Source of the DNA: Planctomycetota bacterium
GTDB lineage: Bacteria > Planctomycetota > Planctomycetia > Pirellulales > Lacipirellulaceae
DNA: 11,480 nt
Assembly: GCA_013151315.1 (NCBI GenBank)
Contig: JAADIN010000226.1
Coordinates: 1 to 11,480, forward strand
Direction: 5' to 3'
The notes under the pieces were generated by a model. That model was not told where the DNA came from. It saw nothing but the letters and a program-made list of their open reading frames with translations, and did no database searches. Both the position numbers and the translations under genes were made by a program. Below, one piece after another: positions 6,075 through 11,480 of the stretch (the first letter of the stretch is position 1; every line of letters begins with the position of its first letter).

Positions 6075-7400
6075 ATGGTAGAGCGCGCCACCTGGCAACC
6101 CTCCCAACTCGAAGTCTCGACCTTAGGAGCGCGGCACATCGATTCGCCATTGGCTCGCGCAGCCCAATCGGGCACGGGCCTCGCAAGCTTTGTTCCCGAC
6201 GACATGCGGGTTCTCTACGAACCTCGATTTTGCCGGGAGGAAGAAATAAGCACGCTATCCTTCGAGCGCGCCGGGGCACGGGAAAAGATTTTCTTCGAGC
6301 CAACCCAAACCAAGGCTGCGATCGTGACCTGCGGAGGCCTGTGCCCTGGCATCAACAATGTCATTCGCAGCTTGGCACTCGAATTGACCCACAACTACGG
6401 CGTCCAGGAAATCGCAGGCATCCGTTTCGGCTTTCAAGGCTTTGATGCCAAGCAGGGACTCCCGCCGATCGAGCTGACCCCAGAACGCGTTGAAAGTATT
6501 CACCACCAAGGGGGGACGATCTTAGGCACCTCGCGCGGGCATCAGGAGCCGAGCGTGGTGGTCGACTCCCTGGTTGACCAAGGCATCAACCTCCTGTTTT
6601 GCATCGGCGGTGATGGCACTCAGCGCGGTGCCCATAATATCGCCAAGGAAATCGCCCAACGCAAATTGCCGATCGCCGTCGTGGGAATTCCGAAAACGAT
6701 CGACAACGATATCAAGTTCTGTTACCGCACCTTTGGTTTTTACACGGCCGTCTCGGAAGCAGAAAAAATCATCGACTGCGCCCATACCGAAGCCAAGGGA
6801 GTGCTCGGCGGCGTCGGATTAGTAAAATTCATGGGCCGCGAAGCTGGCTTCATTGCTGCGGCTGCGACACTCGCCAGCGGCGAAGCAAATTTCACGCTCA
6901 TTCCCGAAGTCCCTTTCGAGCTCCACGGCCCACAAGGATTTCTGGAATCCCTGCGTCGACGATTAGAAGCTCGCGAGCATGCCGTGGTCGTCGTTGCCGA
7001 GGGGGCCGGCCAACATTTGTTACCAAACCACACCGAACAGTTCGACGCCTCGGGCAATCGCCGCCTCGGCGACATCGGCCCGTTTCTCAAACAGCAAATC
7101 CTCGAACACTTTGGTGAGCTACGGGTGCCGGCAAACGTCAAATACTTCGACCCCAGCTATCACATCCGCAGCGTCGCCGCCAACACGGCCGACAGCCTCC
7201 TCTGTGAGCAACTTGCCCGCAAAGCAGTCCACGCGGGCATGGCCGGAAAAACCGACCTCCTCATCGGCCTTTGGCACAACCATCTGATCCACGTCCCACT
7301 AGAAATCTCGACGGGTGTAAAAAAACAGCTCTCCCCCGAAGGAGAACTCTGGACCTCGGTCTTGGCCCTGACAGGACAAGAGAAATGGAAGGACCGATGA
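6075..7400 (+). CDS. pfkA: 6-phosphofructokinase, ATP type of the PPi-PFK-like lineage
   Basis: This 441-residue cytoplasmic enzyme phosphorylates fructose 6-phosphate to fructose 1,6-bisphosphate in glycolysis. Visible motifs are VTCGGLCPGINNVIR (84-98), GTILGTSRG (147-155), IGGDGTQRG (177-185), the catalytic PKTIDND (206-212), FMGREAGFIA (252-261), IPEVPF (276-281), VVVVAEGAGQ (304-313) and DPSYHIRS (359-366). GGDG rather than GGDD points to ATP as phosphoryl donor, while PKTIDND with lysine resembles the PPi-PFK-like branch. This combination is known in plant and trypanosome ATP-PFKs. It is longer than the E. coli enzyme (about 320), with an N-terminal extension of about 80 residues before the first nucleotide-binding strand. 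The gene symbol is by function, not close orthology to E. coli pfkA. Confidence 0.93.
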   Translation: MVERATWQPSQLEVSTLGARHIDSPLARAAQSGTGLASFVPDDMRVLYEPRFCREEEISTLSFERAGAREKIFFEPTQTKAAIVTCGGLCPGINNVIRSLALELTHNYGVQEIAGIRFGFQGFDAKQGLPPIELTPERVESIHHQGGTILGTSRGHQEPSVVVDSLVDQGINLLFCIGGDGTQRGAHNIAKEIAQRKLPIAVVGIPKTIDNDIKFCYRTFGFYTAVSEAEKIIDCAHTEAKGVLGGVGLVKFMGREAGFIAAAATLASGEANFTLIPEVPFELHGPQGFLESLRRRLEAREHAVVVVAEGAGQHLLPNHTEQFDASGNRRLGDIGPFLKQQILEHFGELRVPANVKYFDPSYHIRSVAANTADSLLCEQLARKAVHAGMAGKTDLLIGLWHNHLIHVPLEISTGVKKQLSPEGELWTSVLALTGQEKWKDR

Positions 7401-7479
7401 GAGATAACGTCGGAGGTAACCGGGCCAGGAGTAAACGCGAACGCGCGGCGGAGGCTCATTGGCTGCGCAGAGATCAATA

Positions 7480-7533
7480 AGCGAAGGATAGTAATCGCTT
7501 TCCCTCGCTTACACTTCGGGTTACGAACCCCCC
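7480..7533. repeat. Candidate planctomycete dispersed intergenic repeat
   Basis: The minus-strand reading contains AACCCGAAGTGTAAGCGAGG. This is close to the sequence encoding NPKRKRG, which I recall as recurrent in intergenic DNA and spurious ORFs of Pirellulales genomes. AAGCGA (about 7480-7485) and TCGCTT (7505-7510) also form a 6-bp inverted repeat. Only one copy is in this window, so the repeat status rests on memory. Confidence 0.45.
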
Positions 7534-7538
7534 TTTTT
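7518..7538 (+). terminator. Possible terminator after phosphofructokinase
   Basis: GGGTT (7518-7522), an ACG loop and AACCC (7526-7530) form a short stem, followed by CCC and TTTTT (7534-7538). The stem is only five base pairs, so it is a weak rho-independent candidate, and it overlaps the dispersed repeat. Confidence 0.35.
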
Positions 7539-7553
7539 CCCATAAAAGGCTCG

Positions 7554-7577
7554 GACTGTAGCCCAAACCCTACAGTC
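7554..7577. other. Perfect 8-bp hairpin
   Basis: GACTGTAG (7554-7561) and CTACAGTC (7570-7577) form a perfect stem around an 8-base loop. A+T-rich sequence follows, but there is no clear T-run. It may help end transcription from the phosphofructokinase gene or be part of the repeat cluster. Confidence 0.45.
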
Positions 7578-7650
7578 TAAATAAACGCACCTGAGTGGCC
7601 AGGAAAGGGGCGAGTTTCCTCAGCTGGGGCCGGTTACCTTGTTGCAAATT

Positions 7651-7678
7651 TTGCCGTCTCCAGACATGGTGTTATAGT
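7651..7678 (+). promoter_or_regulatory. Sigma70-like promoter for the membrane protein / pseudokinase operon
   Basis: TTGCCG (7651-7656) and TATAGT (7673-7678), 16 bases apart, lie 79 bases upstream of the ATG at 7757. Both are good matches to the consensus and come just after the hairpins that could end the upstream transcript. Confidence 0.45.
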
Positions 7679-7756
7679 GTGGCCTTGTCGCCACCCTCAA
7701 CATGCAATTTGCGGCGCTGTTTGGAGAAATAGCCGCTGCTCGGAGAAACAGTCGAC

Positions 7757-8413
7757 ATGACGGTCAGGACCAACATCAACACAAGCCATCTGGTGCGGCT
7801 GGGGCTCATCGGTCTCTTTTGCGGCGGTTTTGCGCTAGCCTGCTTGTACGACGGATTCGTGCGCTATCCGAATCAACGCATTCGGGCAGAAGCTTTCGAT
7901 GAGTTCAAGGAAGAGCATAGCGAGCTTGACCCCAAAGATATCGTCGACAATTGGAAAGAATATGCCGTGGAACAGGGTTGGCCGGCCAACGACCGCGGGA
8001 AACCTAGGACCAACTACGAGATCAACGGTCAATTCGTGATGGCGACCGCGCTCGCTCCGGTTGGCCTGTTCTTCCTGACCCAATTACTGCTCAATCGAGG
8101 ACGTTGGATCGAAGCCCATGACATGACCCTGACCTCCAGCCGGGGGCAGCAATTCGAGTTGAGCCAAATCATCGAGCTCAACAAGAAAAAGTGGGACAAG
8201 AAGGGCATCGCAACGATCAAATACGAATCGGACGGTCGCAAACGAAAGCTCGTCCTGGACGACTGCAACTACCAACGCGACACGACCAACGCGATTCTTC
8301 GGCATATCGAGACAAATATCGATCACGCAAAGATCGTAGGCGGAAAACCGGAACCGCCGTTGAAAAACAAGCCGCCTGAGGGAGATCATTCGCAGTGCAA
8401 CGATCACGCATAG
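7757..8413 (+). CDS. Two-helix membrane protein with a possible bacterial PH-like cytoplasmic domain
   Basis: This 218-residue protein of unknown function has transmembrane helix 1 at about 12-31 (LVRLGLIGLFCGGFALACL) and helix 2 at about 92-112 (FVMATALAPVGLFFLTQLL). Between them is a charged loop of about 60 residues (FKEEHSELDP, DIVDNWKEYAVEQGWP). After helix 2 comes a beta-rich region (118-187: MTLTSSRGQQFELSQI, KKWDKKGIATIKYES, KLVLDDCNY) ending in a helix (TNAILRHIET). The strand-strand-strand-helix pattern resembles bacterial PH domains, but this is inference without a profile search. The C-terminus is proline- and lysine-rich. GGAG at 7742-7745 is the only Shine-Dalgarno candidate, 11 bases from the ATG. 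It overlaps the pseudokinase gene by 19 bases, so the two proteins are probably made together and may act as partners at the inner membrane. Confidence 0.75.
   Translation: MTVRTNINTSHLVRLGLIGLFCGGFALACLYDGFVRYPNQRIRAEAFDEFKEEHSELDPKDIVDNWKEYAVEQGWPANDRGKPRTNYEINGQFVMATALAPVGLFFLTQLLLNRGRWIEAHDMTLTSSRGQQFELSQIIELNKKKWDKKGIATIKYESDGRKRKLVLDDCNYQRDTTNAILRHIETNIDHAKIVGGKPEPPLKNKPPEGDHSQCNDHA
8378..8384 (+). promoter_or_regulatory. Ribosome binding site deciding the GTG start of the pseudokinase
   Basis: GAGGGAG lies inside the end of the upstream gene, ten bases before GTG 8395. It supports that non-ATG start and translational coupling. Confidence 0.5.
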
Positions 8414-10008
8414 GTCCCTTTGCTCTGGAAGAGTCGCAGGGCGGCTTCGAAGAAAGCAACGTCCTGCGTGGGGTCCACATCGAACGCAAGGTCTCGATGG
8501 CGATCAAACTGGTGCCGCGAAGCGTCGTCAATCGACCCATGGGCGGAAGCACTTTTCCTGCCGACGTAAAATCTTTGCAAAAGCTGATTCATCCGGGTAT
8601 TGCCCGTTGTTACGGCGGGGCCGTCGATCAGGGCCAGCCTTATTTGGCGCTGGAATGGGTCCAAGGCGAATCGTTGAGAGACCGGCTCGATCGCCGAGAC
8701 CGCCTACCGTGGGAAATGATGGTCGAGATCGTCAGCTCGGCCTGCGTAGCTTTACAGCACGCCCACAGCAAAGGCTTGGTCCATGGACGGATCACCCCCA
8801 CGCGAATCCTCTTGCCCGAGGGCAACGACGAAGAAGCCAAGCTCGTGGGATTCGATTGCGCATGGGCCGACCACGACGAGGTGCTCGGGCTACGCTCGCC
8901 CATGGAAATTGCCCACTATGTGGCTCCCGAAGTCTTTCGAGGCAAGCGGTCGGCCACGATGCCGCCCTGCGACCTCTTTAGTTTGGGCGTCGTTCTCTTC
9001 GAATGCCTGTCGGGCGAATTTCCTTGGCCCTCCGAGACGCCTGCCCAATTGGTCGAAGCGCGCCGATCCACCCCCGCCCCACGCGTATCGACCAAGGTGC
9101 TCGACTGCCCCGTCTGGCTCGACGTGCTGATATCAAAACTGTTGGCGACGAAACCGAGTGAACGGCTGGCGTCGGCCGAGGAAGCCCATCGGTCAATCAT
9201 CAACGCCAAACAAAAAGTCGCCTCGAAGATGGGCGCCGCCCAACATGCCTGGTCGGGCAAGCAGGGCACGCTCGCCATCGACGGCGACCGCAGTGAACTT
9301 CGGCGCATTCATCGGCAGCGCACCTCTCCTCGCGACACGAGTCCTTTTTACGAACGGGCTTGGTTTTTGGCGTTGTGTCTGACTGCGGTAATGGGCGGCG
9401 GCGTTTGGTCGTTGCTTCCTCCCAGCGAAGACGCCCTGTTTGCCAAAGCCAAGCCGTTGATGGAATCCGAAAATGCCGTCGACTGGCAACGGGCCGAGCA
9501 AAGCTATCTTGTCCCCTTGAAGGAAAGATTTCCCGACACCAAGTACGCCGATCAAATCAAGCAGTTTAGCGATCGTTTTGCCATGCACCGAGCCGAAAAA
9601 CGAGTCGCGAACAACCAGCGGCTTGGTCGTCAGCCACAGAGCGAGTCGGAGAGACAATATGGCGAAGCGTGGCGGTACGAACAATTTGGCGATCGTCTCA
9701 CGGCTTGGCAAAAGTACGATGCACTCGTTCACCTCTTTTCGAAAAGCGATGACGCCGAGGACCGTGCCTACATCGATCTTGCCCAGCGGCAGATTCGACT
9801 CCTCAAGAGCGACCAAGGGTCGGGCGACGATCAGGCGGCATTTGTCCAAAAGCAACTCGAGCGGGCCAGCGACTTGGTCGCGACGGGAGATCTCCTCCAG
9901 GCGAGGCGTGTGCTTGATGGCGTGGTGTCGCTGTACGAGGGCAATCGCGAGTTGCAGCCTCTGGTCCAGCGAGCGCAGGAGCAGCTTCGCAAGCTCGACG
10001 GAGGCTGA
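8395..10008 (+). CDS. Membrane-anchored Ser/Thr pseudokinase with helical C-terminal domain
   Basis: This 537-residue protein has a Hanks-type kinase fold (about 5-270), a linker, one membrane helix (about 322-341, AWFLALCLTAVMGGGVWSLL) and a C-terminal helical, TPR-like region (about 345-534, for example RAEQSYLVPLKERFPDTKY). Fold landmarks are kept: AIK with K38, LEWVQGESL, VAPE (176-179) and DLFSLGVVLFECLSGEFPW (193-211). The catalytic residues are not. The HRDLKPxN motif reads HGRITPTR, so the catalytic Asp is R132 and the metal-binding Asn is R137. DFG reads GFD (152-154), so the metal-binding Asp is G152. The glycine loop is also degenerate. It is therefore probably a pseudokinase acting as scaffold or allosteric regulator, with the C-terminal domain expected outside the cytoplasm. 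It starts at GTG 8395, overlapping the upstream gene by 19 bases. Family-wide conservation of the loss is not established here. Confidence 0.88.
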   Translation: MQRSRIGPFALEESQGGFEESNVLRGVHIERKVSMAIKLVPRSVVNRPMGGSTFPADVKSLQKLIHPGIARCYGGAVDQGQPYLALEWVQGESLRDRLDRRDRLPWEMMVEIVSSACVALQHAHSKGLVHGRITPTRILLPEGNDEEAKLVGFDCAWADHDEVLGLRSPMEIAHYVAPEVFRGKRSATMPPCDLFSLGVVLFECLSGEFPWPSETPAQLVEARRSTPAPRVSTKVLDCPVWLDVLISKLLATKPSERLASAEEAHRSIINAKQKVASKMGAAQHAWSGKQGTLAIDGDRSELRRIHRQRTSPRDTSPFYERAWFLALCLTAVMGGGVWSLLPPSEDALFAKAKPLMESENAVDWQRAEQSYLVPLKERFPDTKYADQIKQFSDRFAMHRAEKRVANNQRLGRQPQSESERQYGEAWRYEQFGDRLTAWQKYDALVHLFSKSDDAEDRAYIDLAQRQIRLLKSDQGSGDDQAAFVQKQLERASDLVATGDLLQARRVLDGVVSLYEGNRELQPLVQRAQEQLRKLDGG

Positions 10009-10055
10009 GGCGAGGGCCTAGCTTAGAATTGTGCTGAAAACGGGGCTTGCCGCCG

Positions 10056-10084
10056 TTGCTGAGCCCTGCCGAGGTAGGTACAAT
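10056..10084 (+). promoter_or_regulatory. Sigma70-like promoter for the dehydratase / carrier-protein cluster
   Basis: TTGCTG (10056-10061) and TACAAT (10079-10084) are separated by 17 bases, the optimal spacing, and lie 82 bases before the ATG at 10167. This is the best sigma70-type match in the window. Confidence 0.55.
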
Positions 10085-10166
10085 GGCCGATCCACTATTT
10101 CCTCAACTACCCCCTTCAGCCCAAACCCATTCCACCCAGCCATCCGCTGTTCTCGAGTAAGCGCCT

Positions 10167-10661
10167 ATGCGATTTTGGCTTTTGGATCGGATTTGCTCCT
10201 TTGAGCCCAACACCGAGCTCCTAGCGGTCAAGAATGTATCGCTCGCAGAGGAGTATCTGTCGGATCACTTCCCCGAATTTCCCGTTTTGCCCGGCGTTTT
10301 CATGCTCGAAGCGGCTACCCAGGCAGGTGCCTGGCTGGTACGGCTGAGCGAAAACTACGCCCACAGCATCATTGTATTACATGAAGCGAGAGCGGTAAAA
10401 TATGCCGATTTCGTAACGCCCGGTCATGCCTTGAATATTCGGGTGGAGCAAACGGGCGGTGATGAGCGTTTCGTAAAAATAAAATTCCAAGGAGAAGTCA
10501 ACGGTCGCCTGTCGGTCAGCGGTCGGTTGGTGCTAGAGCGATATAACTTGGCCGATAGCGATCCCAGGCAAGCCGCCTTGGACAAGCGAATGATCGCCCA
10601 CCAGCGATCCACCGAATCCCTGCTGACCCGAGGCACCGATGTCGGAGCCGTGGTGGGGTGA
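10167..10661 (+). CDS. FabZ-like 3-hydroxyacyl-ACP dehydratase (hotdog fold)
   Basis: This 164-residue hotdog enzyme is expected to dehydrate 3-hydroxyacyl groups carried on an acyl carrier protein. The active-site stretch DHFPEFPVLPGVFMLEAATQ (33-52) has the FabZ-type catalytic His (H34) and Glu (E48). RAVKYADFVTPGHALNI (75-91) matches the family core that follows. The C-terminal 35 residues (from about 130) are polar and extend beyond a typical FabZ of about 150. It starts at ATG 10167 without a clear Shine-Dalgarno site, downstream of a good promoter. A carrier protein and a second, divergent dehydratase follow. It could be the housekeeping FabZ, but the arrangement suggests a dedicated acyl-chain pathway, so no gene symbol is given. 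Confidence 0.9.
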   Translation: MRFWLLDRICSFEPNTELLAVKNVSLAEEYLSDHFPEFPVLPGVFMLEAATQAGAWLVRLSENYAHSIIVLHEARAVKYADFVTPGHALNIRVEQTGGDERFVKIKFQGEVNGRLSVSGRLVLERYNLADSDPRQAALDKRMIAHQRSTESLLTRGTDVGAVVG

Positions 10662-10692
10662 GTTGCCAAAAAAGATACAAAAAACAAGGAGC

Positions 10693-10795
10693 TAGCCACG
10701 GATTGAACACAGATAAAACACGGACCTCAAGGAAAGATTTTGGTGAGAGATGCTATTTATTGATCTGCGTTCAATCCGTGTTTCATCCGTGGCTA
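10693..10795. repeat. 103-base imperfect inverted repeat built of 11-base CACGGAT units
   Basis: The left arm (10693-10724) begins TAGCCACGGAT, followed by two further units ending ACAGAT and CACGGA. The right arm (10762-10795) reads the same way on the other strand: TAGCCACGGAT, then units ending CACGGAT and GCAGAT. The central 37 bases are unrelated. CCACGGAT-type arrays of 10-12-base period are widespread intergenic repeats in many environmental bacteria; that statement is from memory. It lies 32 bases after the dehydratase stop. Confidence 0.75.
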
Positions 10796-10914
10796 TTGAA
10801 AATCTTTGCACCACACAAAGAAACTGATCGTTAGTAGCACAAAAAACAATATCAGTAAAAATTGATCAATTATTTTCAGTTTGAGTCAACGCATTAGCGG
10901 AGGTTAACCACACG
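10796..10914. other. AT-rich leader before the carrier-protein gene with palindrome
   Basis: This stretch is clearly richer in A and T than its surroundings. It contains the perfect palindrome AATTGATCAATT (10860-10871), flanked by AAACTGA (10821-10827) and TCAGTTT (10876-10882) in inverted orientation. It may be a regulator binding site or simply non-coding drift next to the repeat. GGAGG at 10899-10903, 11 bases before ATG 10915, is the likely ribosome binding site of the carrier-protein gene. Confidence 0.45.
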
Positions 10915-11302
10915 ATGCCATCTGAAGAAGAAATTTTTGACAAAGTACGCGAAGCACTCGTCGATGCACTAGGAGTCGACGACGACGAAGTAACCGCCGA
11001 AGGCGACCCTCCAGGGAGATCTGGATGCCGAGTCGATCGATTTTCTTGATATTGTCTTTCGACTTGAAAAGTCGTTTGACATCAAAATCGAACGGGGCGA
11101 ACTGTTTCCCGAGGATATTCTCACCGATGCCAATTTCGTGCAGGATGGCAAGGTCAACGAGGCAGGAATCCTTAAGCTCCGAGAACGGATGCCCTTTGCC
11201 GATCTGACCAAATTCGAAGCCGAGCCCGTCGTGCAGAATCTTGGCCAACAGCTGACCGTCAAGGACATGTGCAACTTTGTCGCACACAAACTGGCGGGCT
11301 GA
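10915..11302 (+). pseudogene. Acyl carrier protein, broken by a one-base insertion
   Basis: The ACP carries growing acyl chains on a 4'-phosphopantetheine arm. From ATG 10915 the frame reads MPSEEEIFDKVREALVDALG, a typical ACP helix 1, up to DEVTAE. It then shifts and stops at 11047-11049 after 44 residues. Removing one G at 11002/11003 restores a 128-residue protein continuing ATLQGDLDAESIDFLDIVFR, with the phosphopantetheine serine at S40 (ESID), then LEKSFDIKIERGELF and a C-terminal extension (about 70-128) ending VKDMCNFVAHKLAG, with TGA at 11300-11302. The protein is about 50 residues longer than a standard ACP. The downstream frame keeps good codon use with no stop, so the shift is either very recent or a sequence error. 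It lies 21 bases from the second dehydratase gene. Confidence 0.85.
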
Positions 11303-11323
11303 GGGCTCCAATAGGAATACTTT

Positions 11324-11480
11324 ATGCGTTGGTTTTGGATCGATCGGTTTACCGAATTTGTATGCGGTTCGCATGCGGTCGCAGTAAAAGGCGTCTCGCT
11401 ATCGGAAGACCACATGCACGACCACATGGTCGGCTATCCGATCATGCCCAATTCGCTGGTGACCGAAGGCATGGCGCAAG
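11324..11480 (+). CDS. Second FabZ/FabA-like hotdog dehydratase, N-terminal part, truncated by window end
   Basis: Fifty-two residues are visible. They align without gaps to the first dehydratase (MRFWLLDRI against MRWFWIDRF, VKNVSLAEE against VKGVSLSED), so the two genes are paralogues. The active-site stretch is DHMVGYPIMPNSLVTEGMAQ (33-52). Catalytic H34 and E48 are kept, but the FP and PGV residues of the usual HFP...PGV motif are replaced by MV and PNS. This implies a different substrate or a partner subunit role. TAGGAA before the ATG is a modest ribosome binding site. Downstream of the window a ketoacyl-ACP synthase would be expected if the cluster follows the usual pattern. Confidence 0.85.
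   Translation, partial: MRWFWIDRFTEFVCGSHAVAVKGVSLSEDHMHDHMVGYPIMPNSLVTEGMAQ

Larger units (their letters stand above)
7401..7756. other. Intergenic region with repeat, hairpins and promoter
   Basis: These 356 bases lack a convincing gene. In order they hold a 27-codon frame overlapping the phosphofructokinase stop (7397-7480, rejected), a planctomycete-type dispersed repeat near 7480-7533, a terminator-like hairpin (7518-7538), a perfect hairpin (7554-7577), a further stem AGGAAA/TTTCCT (7601-7606 with 7615-7620), and a promoter-like pair (7651-7678). Confidence 0.6.

Noticed and set aside
5708..6205. Minus-strand frame opposite the epimerase and phosphofructokinase genes
   Set aside because: It spans two genes and their gap on the opposite strand; no family resemblance.
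7397..7480. 27-codon frame with an ATGA overlap at the phosphofructokinase stop
   Set aside because: Very short, arginine-rich, and running up to a probable dispersed repeat; no ribosome binding site.
9193..9855. 220-residue minus-strand frame opposite the pseudokinase
   Set aside because: It is the reverse shadow of a well-supported kinase-fold gene; no recognisable motif.
10915..11302. Programmed frameshift in the carrier-protein gene
   Set aside because: No slippery heptamer or stimulating structure at the shift site, and the site matches a simple one-base insertion.

Overview
The window looks like chromosomal DNA from a planctomycete, most likely of the order Pirellulales. This rests on the protein families present (a planctomycete-type RimI, a degenerate Ser/Thr kinase carrying a transmembrane C-terminal extension, and a hotdog dehydratase / carrier protein / hotdog dehydratase cluster), on moderate-to-high GC, on frequently weak or absent Shine-Dalgarno sites, and on intergenic palindromic repeats. 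There is no phage, plasmid, insertion-sequence or CRISPR content, and no rRNA or tRNA was recognised.

Left part (1-4752). A frameshifted rimI homologue lies on the minus strand (125-636) behind a strong Shine-Dalgarno site and a GTG start. After a 410-base gap, a plus-strand pair with an ATGA overlap encodes a 576-residue multi-membrane protein (GT-C-like layout) and a DPM1-type family 2 glycosyltransferase. The pair suggests lipid-linked sugar synthesis plus membrane glycosyl transfer. It meets, tail to tail with 8 bases between, a minus-strand 390-residue GNAT-like protein.

Middle (4753-7756). A divergent gap holds a 61-base hairpin. It is followed by an extended SDR epimerase-type gene and an ATP-type phosphofructokinase. 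Between these two lies one copy of a 27-base repeat. The other copy is in frame inside the membrane-protein gene. The 356 bases after the phosphofructokinase carry a planctomycete-type dispersed repeat, a terminator-like hairpin, further hairpins, and a promoter for the next operon.

Right part (7757-11480). A two-gene operon encodes a small two-helix membrane protein and a membrane-anchored pseudokinase in which all three catalytic motifs are altered. Next, behind a good sigma70-like promoter, comes a fatty-acid-type cluster: FabZ-like dehydratase, a carrier protein broken by one extra G, and a second FabZ-like dehydratase running off the end. A 103-base inverted repeat and an AT-rich stretch separate the first dehydratase from the carrier protein.

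Nothing is a clearly new defence or mobile system. The most interesting items are the pseudokinase operon, the in-frame copy of a dispersed repeat inside a coding gene, the large hairpin, and the two frameshifts, which may be true decay or sequence errors.
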